DNA of 57,702 nt from Capniomyces stellatus (Eukaryota; Kickxellomycota; Harpellomycetes; Harpellales; Legeriomycetaceae): assembly GCA_001661515.1 (NCBI GenBank), contig LUVW01000007.1, positions 585,008-642,709 on the forward strand. Reading direction: 5' to 3'. A program made the position numbers and the translations under genes. Numbering within the stretch: the stretch's first letter is position 1; each line of letters starts with the position of its first letter. The notes below the pieces were generated by a model, which saw only the letters and a list, made by a program, of their open reading frames with translations, was not told where the DNA came from and ran no database searches. Positions 46,883-57,702 of this stretch are shown here, piece by piece.

Positions 46883-49800
46883 TGCTTTGTATGTATATAT
46901 TGAAAAGTGTTGTTCCCGATTTTAACTAATTCTCACCCGCGAATCTCTTATCTTTGTGCCTCGTCTTGCTACTATCAAATCCCTTGCTATCAACAAGGGT
47001 GGTATATGCGCTATCTGTCTCTATGTTCACTTTTTCTGCCCAGTTCCTGTATTGACTTCTCCCTGAATATATATATATATATATAACCCTACGCTTTGTA
47101 TTTGCGACTTTTAATATTCCAATTTATTGAACCAGCCTCTATGCTCTTTATTTCACAACGGTTTACTTTCTATGTGTGCTATTTCGACTTTTTCACTTGC
47201 TCTGTTGCAAAGCTAATCCTTGGCTACTAATTCTAATTCTGAAAACTCTTCCTTTCTTTTATTCCTCGCGTACTCGCTTTTTTTAGCTCGCTTCGGCTTT
47301 GCTTTAGGTTAGACTGTTTTATTAACCCTTCTTCGTCTCACTTGGCCGTTTTTTACCTTACAATTTCTTTAGTTTCTCCTTTCTCTTTTTTTATTTTTTC
47401 CTTTTTAGGTTTCAGAAAATTCAACAACAGAAACTTAAAAAGCTTCAGTATCTCAGTTGTGACTAATATTACTTTAAATTATTGCCCATTAGTCCTACGT
47501 ATAACGTTTTAGGGAACCTAGAAACTGTTGTAAAGTGCTGCCCGCTTCAGAAAGTAAAAAAGTCGAATTCAAAAAATAAAAACAGAATTAAAAACTAGTA
47601 AGAAAAAAGTGACGTTTTAACTGTTGTTTACACGGTGAACTCTCGTATATTTTACTAATTTCGTAGTATTTCTTGATTTCATAGATTTAATTAAAAGGCA
47701 ACTAATATGAATCTATTTTTTTCTTTAAAGCGCATCTTTTATCTTTAGCAATATTTGTCGAGTGTCTTTGTTATATTTACCTAAGCCCGCTTAAAAATCT
47801 TTCTTGCACTGTTTGTCAAATCTTTAACTCCACTAATCAATCAGGCTTGCCTTTTTTTCTTCTTCTTGATAATTGGTCTCTAAACTGTTCTTTTTAAACC
47901 AAGACTATTTTATTCACTTGTACACCCATATATTATTGGACAAAATAATAATGTTTAGCACAATTACATTTGCTAGTTTGTTTAAGCATCTCGTCTTGAA
48001 GAGTTTCAGCCAACAAACTGTCTTGGTTTTAGCTAACATTCAATTACTACTAAACCCACTAAATAGTATTGCTGAAAATTTTCTTTTATCAATAACAATA
48101 AGCGAGGAAAACTTCCTTACTAGTCGAACAAGATATTTAATATCTTGTTAATTTAAAATGTATAAAACTATCAATGCAATAAAACCTGTTGCTTTTATTA
48201 ACTTATTACAAACCTCAATCTAATTCTATCCCAAACTCACAACTAATTGTATAGCCAACAATAGAATATTTGATTTTCATTGGACCAAACATTACATATA
48301 ATTTATTTAAATTTTTACTATTGTTTTTGGCCAATAGAAACGGTATGACTTTATAGAATCCTCAAATAGTAAAATCACGCCAAATTTTCAGCATTGCCAT
48401 ACGTCTTTTGGCAGCTCTAACCCAATAGACTGAACTGTGGAATTGGTAATTTCAAAATACTTTGTACTTTCAAAAGCACGCCAATTCTCAGTGTTATCAC
48501 TGCCATTTCCCAAAATAGACATTTCGATTGATATAATCACCACTAATAACTTGAAATGCTCGCTGAAAATCACAGAATACTGAAAATAATAAAGCGCTGT
48601 TAATGCTGCTGCTTTTGGAAAATACAAGGATTTCTCAACAATCGAAATTTTTTCAGAAAATTGGAAAGTGAATTGCGTTAAATAAATAAAATAACAAAAG
48701 TAAAATCTACCTTTTTTTTTCTCTCGACTTATTGGCCTTTTCACTTTATTTTATTTTTACTGTTGAAAAAAAATTGAACCATATCACCACTTAACTTTGG
48801 CGAATAAATATCAACAAAGGCGAATAAAATAGAATTTGCTAGCTTCAAAGTAAATTAAACTCAGCTCTCTATGAATGAGTTTTTTATTATTTCGGAATAT
48901 TAAAAAACATAATAAAAAAATAACAGCATCATAAATCTTCATTATGATAAAAACAGTAATGGCAGTTGACAACAATGGTGGCCAATAATGGCGTAAAAAC
49001 GAGACAAACTCATAAAATCGTCTGTTGTCTTGTTGCCTTGTTGCTTTACTGCTGTGGTTTTCACCTAAAGTATATTATTCGTACGTAATTGTTTCCATTA
49101 AAGGCGCCTTTTGTTGTGGGAATTAGGTTGGTTAATTATTTGAAAATAGCTACTTAATATTCACTAAAGTTTCATTAGCCAAAGACACTGCTGCAGCAGC
49201 CAGCCCTGGTCTGGTATGGTTTGGTCTGGTGTTATATTAATTAGACCACTTGACTTGTTATCATTGAAAAGATTAAGAAAGTATCCTCGTATTGGGTCAA
49301 GTGACCTTTTACTCAAATTAAACCCCCACAGAGTTATTTTCGAATTTTAAGTAGACCGCCATCATATACTATCAAAGTTTGTAAAAGTAGCAAGTGGCTG
49401 CCAACAAGTTGAAAATAAGTAAAATTGGCTTATGTTAGTTACTCCTATAATAGTTGGTAAGCACTGATATGGCTGGTGTTTAAACTAACTAACCAACTAA
49501 CCACCCCCACAATGACATCCTGCTTTCTCTTTTTTTTTTTTTTGAAAAGAGATTAAATGGTGCAAAAGTTACACTCACTAAACCAACCTTAGCAGTTCTA
49601 GAATAGTTAATGCGGTGTCCATACTTTGATATTACCAAGCTATACAAGGCATTTGGTTTTGATACGAATTCCAGAAATGTGCTATAATTGCAACGCTTTC
49701 TGCAACTCATTACTTGCCATAACTTAAAGAATGCTTTCAAAAAGCATAGCAAGCTTAAAATAGGACTTGAATATCAAACGTAATTTACGAAAATTTGAGC

Positions 49801-50107
49801 TGATAAATCACAACTGAACTAAGAACGCTGCAAGACTTTGAAAAACAAAGCAGAGTAAAATGTATGCTAAAAGTTGGGTGAGGGTCTGCTATAAAGAAAT
49901 TGGAGACACAAAGCCAGAAACACAAGGCTAGAAACACAAAGTTAGAAACAAATCAAAATTGAATATGTTTAATTAGAGAATTAAACAAGAAATAAATTGG
50001 CATACAAACTTTGAATCTGTGATGTACTATAGCCTATTTAATTAACTTGCAATTGAAAAAATAAACTGTAAAAGCATTTCTTAAGGTAAATCAAACCAAG
50101 CTGAATC
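46883..50107. other. 3.2-kb gene-free divergent interval
   Basis: The largest gene-free stretch in the window, between two divergently transcribed genes. It holds an (AT)n run at about 47063-47086 and many short AT-driven frames (47873-48151 plus, 48388-48744 minus, 49489-49752 minus) without recognisable content. No tRNA promoter boxes were found. Confidence 0.5.
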
Positions 50108-51982
50108 ATGAAGAATTTACCAGGGGTACGCTTTACAAGTAAGTTGCGAAGATGCATGGTGATATACAAAGACACCTAAACCAGGACCAGGACCAGGATC
50201 AGGACAGAAACCAAAACCAAAATATAAACTAATTCTTGTTTTATATTACCCGTATTGGATAGTACTGGCGTTGCAATTATTGAGCGTGGCTTCGATATCG
50301 ATTGGCCAGGAGCCAACACCAGGTATGAATATTGAATCCAAAAACAAATTTTTGTTTACCCCCTTACTTACTTGTCAAGGTTTGAGATAAATGCTTTTGG
50401 ATTTAACAAATGCAACTATTGACAGTACTTGCAAGTGTGTGTTTTTTTTTCTTCTTCTAAAAAACAAAGTAAAACAAACACGTGTAGTTGTAATATGGCA
50501 TGGTATGGGCGATAACTGCTGCAATGAAAATTCGATGGGCAGAGTTAAGGCTATAATAGAAGAGGAGATTCCGAATATATATGTGCATTCAGTAAAGATA
50601 GGCAAAACTTTGGACGAGGATAGAAACGCAGGCTTTTACGGGAACATAAATATACAGGTGTGTATTGACACTACCTAAATATCAAAAAAAAGAAAAAATC
50701 AAGAAAGAGAGTCTATAACGTAATAAAATATCCATATTTATAGCTAGAGAGTCTGTGCAAAGAGCTACGCAATGTCACAGCTTTACAGAATGGGTATTAC
50801 GGTCTAGGGTTCTCTCAAGGCGGAGTGTTTTTGAGGGCGTTGGCTCAACGCTGCACGGGTTTAAAAATGAAGAAGTTGGTAACATTTGGCTCTCCGCACA
50901 GTGGTGTTGCCAACCCGCCTGCCTGTAACACTGGGGACTTTTTATGCGCCGGGATACGTCCGATTTTGGCTAGAAGCGTCTACTTGTCCAGTGTGCAAAA
51001 CAATTTTATTCAAGCCCAGTACTATAAGGATCCAAAAAGAGTGGACGAGTACCTTGCAAAATCGATTTTCTTAACCGACATAAACAACGAAATCAATGCA
51101 AGTACAATGAAACCATTTTATAACTCGGACTATTGTCAATTGTTTTTGTCGCCAAATGAATCTTTTGTTTTCTCTTTTTCATTTTGCTTTTATTTTATTG
51201 CAAGATCTTTTGTATCCTTGGCGTTCTTGATGCTAATTACTTTGCCTATAACCTTGTACAGTTTAATCAAACCTATGTCGACAACATCAAGGCTCTAGAG
51301 AAGTTTGTAATGGTTAGATTTGGGCAGGAGAAAATGATCGATCCACCTATAGCATCAGTAAGCCTAACCAACTGCATTGTATTAGTTTTCTCACTAGCCA
51401 ACATCAGCTTTGATCTTCAGGGTGTACAAAACTATAAAATATTTACATCAATGCATTTCCATAGTGGTTTGGCTTTTATAACGACTCTGGGGAGCCCGTT
51501 TCTTTACAAGAAACAGAACTATATCTAAAGGTTTGTTATCTCAGTATATAGCCCTAGTGTAAAAACGCCATACCTGATATTGCTCATATACCCACATTTC
51601 TGCAAATTTAAGGTTGAAACATAGTTGCCGTCAACTTATAAAGAAAAGGCACGTTTACTTGCAAATAATCAACACTAGGATCGATTGGGGGTCAAATATT
51701 TGGACGAGGCTAACAGATTGGAATTTCTCGAACTCGACGCATTGCACGTAAGAGCTTCGCTTATTTTGAATATTTTGTATCTGAACTCCGCTATAGCGGA
51801 GCCAATAAAGTTAATAAATAACCATTTCGTTTTTTTTTAAAATAATCTATGCAAAAAAAATTTTAAAAAAAATTCGCTCATATAACTAGATGCAAATTCC
51901 TAATTCGTATTTACGTGGGATTGTTGGCAGATACTTTAATGACCAGCCCTTGGAGAAAAAGCTATTGTTTCAACAACAGTAA
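50108..51982 (+). CDS. PPT1: Palmitoyl-protein thioesterase (PPT1)
   Basis: A lysosomal/vacuolar alpha/beta hydrolase that removes thioester-linked fatty acids from S-acylated proteins. Eight exons (50108-50138, 50263-50322, 50488-50657, 50744-51097, 51262-51357, 51465-51530, 51679-51747, 51890-51982) give 312 residues (human 306). Exons 1-2 encode a signal peptide with core LALQLLSVASISIG. The mature part starts TPVVIWHGMGDNCC, as in human PPT1. The triad is complete: Ser111 in GFSQGG, Asp232 in MIDP and His282, the last codon of exon 7. IFLTDINNEIN and EKFVMVRF are other family blocks. Intron 4 appears to use a GC donor (GCAAGT, 51098) with TTGTACAG acceptor. Loss in humans causes neuronal ceroid lipofuscinosis; S. 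cerevisiae lacks the gene. Confidence 0.93.
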
Positions 51983-54307
51983 CACTCGATGCATGTTGGG
52001 TTTGTTGCCGCATTAGTTCAACGTACATTGCTTCTGTTTTATTCACTTTGTGCTTAGTTTTTGACATCATGTCTTTTCAAAACTAGAGGTACAACCGCTG
52101 TATTCTTTTATTTTTGAGAGATTTTGACGCTACGATGCGTTTGCATCTTGCCAACAAACCCCCCTTTGTTGCATTATTTTTCTTCTTATTGTTAGTTGGT
52201 TAGTAGCCAAAGTAACCTTTGTTTTCTTCTTATAACTTTCTTTCATCTACCAATCCACTCTTGTTATTGTATCATTTGAACCAAAAGGTTGCATCATGTG
52301 GTAAACTGATACAATTTGGTATGTGGGTATGGTCACCAACGTAGACTGATTTAATAATGAAGTGTTGTTTTGATCAATTTTTTGTTTAAAGATTTTTTTT
52401 TTTTGGTGACCAACAAACTAGAAGTTGTGCTGTTCTATAGCTAGTTTTAGAATTTCCAACAAACTAGTGTGATGTTTGCGATGGTTTTAGATGATATCGA
52501 TATGTAATACACTTTGAGCGGTTCATTGCTCGGTTCTGGTGAAACCCTTGTTACTTTTGTTATTGTTAATGTCAATGCGCACCCCTCAAGTCCTTTGTAA
52601 AAATAAAAATAAAACTAGAGCCAAAGACGAAGGAGTCAAGTAGAATGATGTGAATATTGGCCGAGCTTTTTCAGCTTTGCAGACATTTATTTAATGGGGT
52701 TGGTAAATGTGTTTTCACAGCGTTTAAAATAACTGGCCATGATTCGTGCTAACAGTAAACGAACTTCGTTGCTGCCAAACTGAACAAAGTTGGAGTTAAT
52801 TTGAAATATGTAGTAATGCAATCAAAAGAACAGTAACAATTACAGAAACAAGAAATAAACAAAAGGTTGGGAGCAGAATGAAATTGGTTTGATTGAGCTT
52901 AGTGCTTTTATTGATCCTTTTAGTCTTAAATCGAGTTTTTGTTCGATTAAGGTTTTTGGTGTTATTAATATGTTTATGCCAGAAAACAACAATCAGTTCA
53001 AAGCAAATTCTATTTGAGTCTATATAAACACTTATGTAAAAAAGATAATGGGGATGGATATATAGGTTGTTTTGAACAAGACTTTTCAATCCTAATTATA
53101 GCATATTGATATATTTGGTGTTGTGAACTAATGAAGGTAGTAGTACATTTTTGTTTCTTTTTAGCTTGCTATTAGGCAGGAGTTGAAAAAAGGATGAATA
53201 GTGTCAGCAATAGGGGAATGTGCTAGATATAATAGAGATAAACGGATTGGTGTTTGTCTGATGTTAAAGTTGATCAAGTAATTTTGCTAAACATTTATTC
53301 TATTTGCTGTTGTGTTTTTTGGTAATAAACAATGGCAAATCCAAAACTATTTTAGGGGCAAACAACAATAACATTAAATATTTGGAAATAAATAGTAATT
53401 AGTGAAATAATAGCAAATCAAATCCAGCAAACCCACAATAGAATGATAAAGCGTTAAGGGAAGAGTAATCGTTTATCAGACACACCAATATCGGGAATAA
53501 ATAATACCAGAGCGCAGTTGGTTTAAAGCCAAAAATAAAATAAACGAGAAAAATAAGCAAAAAAAAAAAAAGTATAGTAAAAAAGTGAAAAGAGTAAAAA
53601 AGCAAAAAAAAAGGATGAAATAAGGAATGATTAAAAAAAGATTGCTTAAAGTAAGCAGGATAAAACATGTTAGTTTTGAAGATGGCAGCGAGAGTTAATA
53701 TACTACAAACCCAGTTCAAATAGAATAAAGCAAACACTCTCTTTTAACTTTTTAAAAAAAGCTGCTATAAAAAAAATAGAAGCAACAAAAAAGTACTCGA
53801 GAAAATAAACAACTGTATACTTGAAGCGAACCCACCCAAAAAAAAAAGGGAGGGTGTATCAAAAAAATAGCCAAGTAGACTGCGTTTTAATATCCAGAGA
53901 TTACCGTTGCAAGCAAGTGCCTATTTGTGAAACAATAGCGGAAAGCATACTGGTGACAAAGATAGACACAGAAAACAATACTGCTGCTCAAGGGTACAAG
54001 CAGAGTAAAAGACAACGTATAATAGGCAAATAAAGGTAAGTGAAGATAAAGAGAATGCAATTAAAGTAAGCCAAACAAATGCATCGTTTGGTAGGATACA
54101 AGAATAAAGGCAAATCGCATTCAAGTTTAATAGTCTACCCACTAGTATAAAGAAAATAATACTGATGTTTTCTGTTTGGTGGTATTGTAAATAGAATAGT
54201 CGGCACCAATTGAGTTTAGCGTGCAGTATTCTGACAACATTAGGAAAAGGGAGTTTATTTTAAAACAAAACAAAGGAAAAAGAAATAAAGATAGTAGATA
54301 GTACACT
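51983..54307. other. Gap between PPT1 and the kinase gene
   Basis: About 2.3 kb, AT-rich. Frames at 52796-53089 and 53399-53737 (minus) and 53821-54033 (plus) look like chance. The right end must contain the kinase promoter and an A-rich 5' UTR. Confidence 0.5.
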
Positions 54308-57300
54308 ATGGGAGCTGCAGCTACCAAAGCAGCAAGAAACAATGACTCAGTGACGCTGGGGGAGTTCAGGTTGCTGAAAAGCATAGGAAAGGGAGCATTT
54401 GGCAAGGTAGGTTGTTGGAAGAAATACAGAAATATGAAAGAGGAGGGGAGGAGTGTTGATGCCAACCGCCAACCCGGGCAAATGCGGAAGTTGATTTGCG
54501 GAAGGTGTGGAAATTGGAGAGTTGTTTGACAGCATTCGTAGAGTTAAACTAAACTAAACTAAAGTGGTTTTTTGTTGGTGCTATTACTGTTGTTATGATG
54601 AAATAGGTTAGGGTTGTTGAGTACAAGAAGAACAAGACATTGTATGCGCTAAAGTATATCAACAAGATAAAATGTGTGAAGATGGGGGCTTTGGAGCTTA
54701 TATTGAGGGAAAGGGATCTTCTTGAGGAGATTGAGCATCCATACGTGGTGAACTTGCGGTTTTCATTTCAGAATGAGACAACAATGTTTATGGTAATTGA
54801 TCTGATGCTTGGAGGGGATCTTCGATTTCACATTGATCGTAAGCGGTTTGATGAGAGGGTGATTAGGTTCTGGATAGCAGAGTTATGCTCGGGAATAGCG
54901 TACCTGCACGATCGAGGAATAATGCACAGAGACATTAAGCCGGAGAATATATTGATGGACGACAAGGGGCATATAGCTATTACGGATTTCAATATTGCGG
55001 TGCGGGTGAAGAAGAACGAGTTAAGTTACAACAAAGCAGGAACGGTGTCATATATGGCGCCAGAGTTGATTAGCAATGTTGGGTACTCGTTTAGTGTGGA
55101 TTGGTGGTCGATTGGAGTGGTTATGTACGAGTGTGTTTACAACTGCAGGCCGTTTGTTGGAGATACGCCAAATGAGATATGCAAGTCGATAGTGAATTCG
55201 CCAATAAAATTCCCAGAGTGGATGGGAGTGAGAATCAGCAAAGAGTGTATAAACGTGCTCAAAGGGTTTTTGGAAAGAACGCCAAGCAAGCGGCTTGGGT
55301 GTGTTGGGCCTGATCCAATCAAGCAGATAAAAAAGACGGAATTTTTCAAGGTGATTGATTGGTCGAATTTGGAGTTTAAGTTGGCACGTCCACCATTTGT
55401 GCCAGACAGCGATACATCGAACTTTGATATTATGCACGAGCTGGAGGAGGCTATGGCTGAGAATGAGCATGTTGACCCGCATGGACGTAGGGACTCACAT
55501 AATATGAGGGTTGAGGCAGAATTGTTGAAGATAGAGAAGGAGTTTTTGAAGTTTGATTACTTTGAGTATGTGCAGTTTAGAGGATTTGTTGAAGAGAGAG
55601 TGGCCAACCCAGCAGCAAGTATGGCGGCAGCAGCTCCCAAGAGGCTAGGAGCATACAAGACGATTGTTGGAGACAAGTTGTCAGAAGGGGGTGAGGGTTC
55701 AGGCCAGCAGGCATCGGTGAAGAAAAACGAAGCAGGGGCTAAGGAAGACGTAAAGGTGTTGGAAAACGGGAATTCGGACGCCCTTTCATTGGCACTTAGC
55801 TACGCAGCAGCCGTTCGGCGGTCGACTAGCTCTGAAAATGACGATAACGACAGTGGCGGGCAAGATGAAGCAAGAACAAGGACTTTAATTTCAGGGGAGT
55901 CAAATTACGTTCCGCCTACAGACTGGGGCGTTCCTGGAGCCTCAGCGCCAAAAAAGAGTAGCAACGAAGGAATGCGACTCAGACCCAAGCTAAGCATATC
56001 CGGGAATCTGGCGGCACAGGCAAAAGCCACGGAAAGCGGCCTGCAAGTGGATGATGGAGGGCTAGGGGAGATGATTAGACGCAGTATTTCGTTGAATGTG
56101 GCGGATTGGGATAATTTGCCTGAAGATCAGCGAGAGTTGGCATCTAGGTTTGAAAGAAAGCTAGAAAACTCACCACACTTGAATGCGATAAAGAAGAGTT
56201 TTGTGATGACTGAAGATGATGAACCGCTAATTACCGACAGAGGAATCTACCAACTGATAGTAAAAGAAGACGATGCAGCTAGTGAAGTCACTAACGACCA
56301 TGCATCAACCGATTCCAACAGCTCGAAAGGTTTGCCAGTCCAAAAAAAGGCCCCAGGGGGTGCAGGCAATGAAAACGCCAAGCAAACACCTGGAGTAGAA
56401 TCAAAATCATTTTCAGTCAATCAAAACACTGATTCTAGCTCAAAGCCCACAACCACCAGCTCTGGTACGAGTGCCGAGGCAAAAATTGCTCCAAGCAAAT
56501 CCACAACCAGAGAGTTTCTTAACTATTCCTTAAAGGACTACTCGACCAAGTCAAAGACAAAGACCTCAACCAGCGACGGTGCCAAGCCCGACTCTAACTC
56601 CGACTCAGACTATGAACCTTCAAAAAAGACTTCAAGCTCGCACCCAAAGCTTTCTGAAACCAAAAACAAGTCTACCAACGAGCTATCTTCGTCTTTTCAA
56701 CTAGCTAAAAGCTTTGCTGAAGTTGTTTCCGAAGTCATTGCTGAAGTAGAAAGCGAGGCTCAACCCAGTCAGACTGGCAAAGACAGTACTTATATACCCA
56801 AAAACTACGGGGCTACATCAAAACCCAACAGCAAAGGCAAGTTTAAAACCCTGATTAGAACCAAATCCAATGCCAGAAATATTTCTGCAGCTGCCGAAAA
56901 ATCTAAATTGATTGTCACCAGTGCTGACACAAGCACCATGCCTAAACCCAAACCCAGGGCCAAGGAACCTGAGAACGATGATGGGTTTTACATAGTTCCA
57001 CGCCATGGCCACCAGGAGTCGAATACAACACAAACCAAGGAACCCCAGTTAGCCGAACAGGTTTGTCCTGCAAACGAAACAACCTCACGTCTATCGCTCG
57101 AGTCAACCACAGACTCGCTTATTTCAAACAAGAGCTACAGCGGCAGAAATTCAGGGTCGTTTGACCTTGATATAAACCTTAACACCTCAAAGGATCTTGG
57201 AAGCCCATCTACCCTAAACGGCACCCACCAATCCCACTCGCGCAAGCTCTCACAAAGCATCGACGAGTTCGGCAACCTGATCAAGCCTGGTGGAATATTC

Positions 57301-57654
57301 TTTGACGAACTCGAGCCTGAGAACTTTGTGAAGCCCCTCAGAAAAAAGAAGTCGATCCGCGATATGCTAACAAGCCTTAACACTAAAAAGTCTCTTGAAA
57401 AGGTCATTGAGAGTGTTATGAGCCCCACCACCCCCGTGTCAACCGAAACCTGCACAAAACCTTCTAATGACACCGAGTCTAGGTCAGACTCGCTAGGCAG
57501 CAACAAAAAAAAGAATTTATCTGTGTTTTTGGGTATTTCTGAATCCGAATCAAATGCCTTGATAAATACCGCCATTAAAAATACCTCCACTGATATTCCA
57601 CTCCCTAACTCCAATCCCTTTCGCCTAAATACCCAAGATATGCGTAAAGGTTAA
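54308..57654 (+). CDS. YANK/STK32-like Ser/Thr kinase with long disordered tail
   Basis: Exons 54308-54406 and 54607-57654 give 1048 residues. It starts MGAAATK, with Gly2 fit for N-myristoylation as in animal STK32 kinases. The catalytic domain is about 19-285: GKGAFGKV glycine loop across the splice, Lys49 in YALKYINK, GGDLRFHI, HRDIKPEN at 140-147, and DFN at 160-162 in place of DFG, a hallmark of the YANK group, then MAPEL at 183-187 and DWWSIGVVMYE. An FDIMHELEEAM segment follows the domain. About 760 residues of Ser/Thr/Lys/Asn-rich, likely disordered tail follow, far longer than in animal YANKs (about 400 in total). Catalytic Lys, Asp and the metal-binding Asp are present, so it should be active. 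The substrate is unknown. Confidence 0.9.
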
Positions 57655-57692
57655 TGCTATTTATTGCTCTTCACCTCTGCTTCCTATTCCCT

Positions 57693-57702
57693 CCCCCCCC
57701 CC
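57693..57702. repeat. Poly-C run at the window edge
   Basis: The window ends in at least ten C. Given that both internal assembly gaps lie in poly-C, this may be the start of another gap or a contig end. Confidence 0.7.

Noticed and set aside
47873..48151. 92-residue plus-strand frame
   Set aside because: No motif or splice context; AT-driven composition.
53399..53737. 112-residue Phe-rich minus-strand frame
   Set aside because: Arises from A/T runs; Phe and Leu runs follow from poly-A on the plus strand.
1..57702. CRISPR arrays, operons or bacterial-type gene clusters
   Set aside because: The window has spliced eukaryotic genes throughout and no array of regularly spaced repeats.

Overview
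The window looks like nuclear DNA of an AT-rich fungus. Protein genes are broken by short introns (about 70-270 bp, donors mostly GTAAGT/GTAAAT-like, acceptors mostly TAG), and there is a eukaryotic tRNA with no encoded CCA. The gene set mixes fungal-type genes (a SIP5-like protein, an ERJ5-type J protein, the NADPH oxidase regulator NoxR) with genes absent from budding yeast (palmitoyl-protein thioesterase, an EAPP-like protein, a YANK-type kinase). An early-diverging filamentous fungus, perhaps Zoopagomycota/Kickxellomycotina, fits, but this is inference from gene content and base composition. Exon models below were built by hand from splice signals, frame continuity and recalled family sequence; no alignment program was run.

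Layout, left to right: two ~342-bp LTR-like repeats, the second 9 bp upstream of a tRNA-Ser(GCU) (369-1819); CDC37 (+, 2583-4245); a long gene-free stretch; SIP5-like (+, 6775-9224); NoxR/p67phox-like (-, 10422-13845); ATP sulfurylase MET3 (-, 15771-16982); a PX-domain protein (-, 19106-21016); a small I78-type inhibitor-like gene (+, 22024-22314); NOC3 (+, 23109-26588); RAD4/XPC (-, 26949-29874); a four-span membrane protein (+, 31399-32154); TSR4/PDCD2-like (-, 32591-34777); an ERJ5-like J protein (+, 36270-37503); EAPP-like (+, 38200-39019); a doubtful small membrane-protein gene (+, 39448-39931); AAR2 (+, 40025-41915); an SR splicing factor (+, 43223-45022); an orphan coiled-coil protein (-, 45630-46882); PPT1 (+, 50108-51982); and a YANK/STK32-like kinase with a very long tail (+, 54308-57654).

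Most genes are housekeeping: protein folding (CDC37, ERJ5), ribosome biogenesis (NOC3, TSR4), splicing (AAR2, SR protein), DNA repair (RAD4), sulfate assimilation (MET3), lysosome/vacuole depalmitoylation (PPT1), and kinase or redox signalling (SIP5-like, YANK kinase, NoxR). Order on the two strands is mixed, with no operon-like grouping. Two 8-N assembly gaps lie inside poly-C tracts, and the window itself ends in poly-C.

I found no convincing new multi-gene system. The items most worth a second look are the LTR inserted next to the tRNA gene, the MET3 protein lacking the C-terminal domain usual in fungi, two GC-AG introns, a NoxR gene whose seven introns are all phase 0, a run of eleven in-frame TAG codons at one gene's end, and the recurrent poly-C/poly-G tracts.
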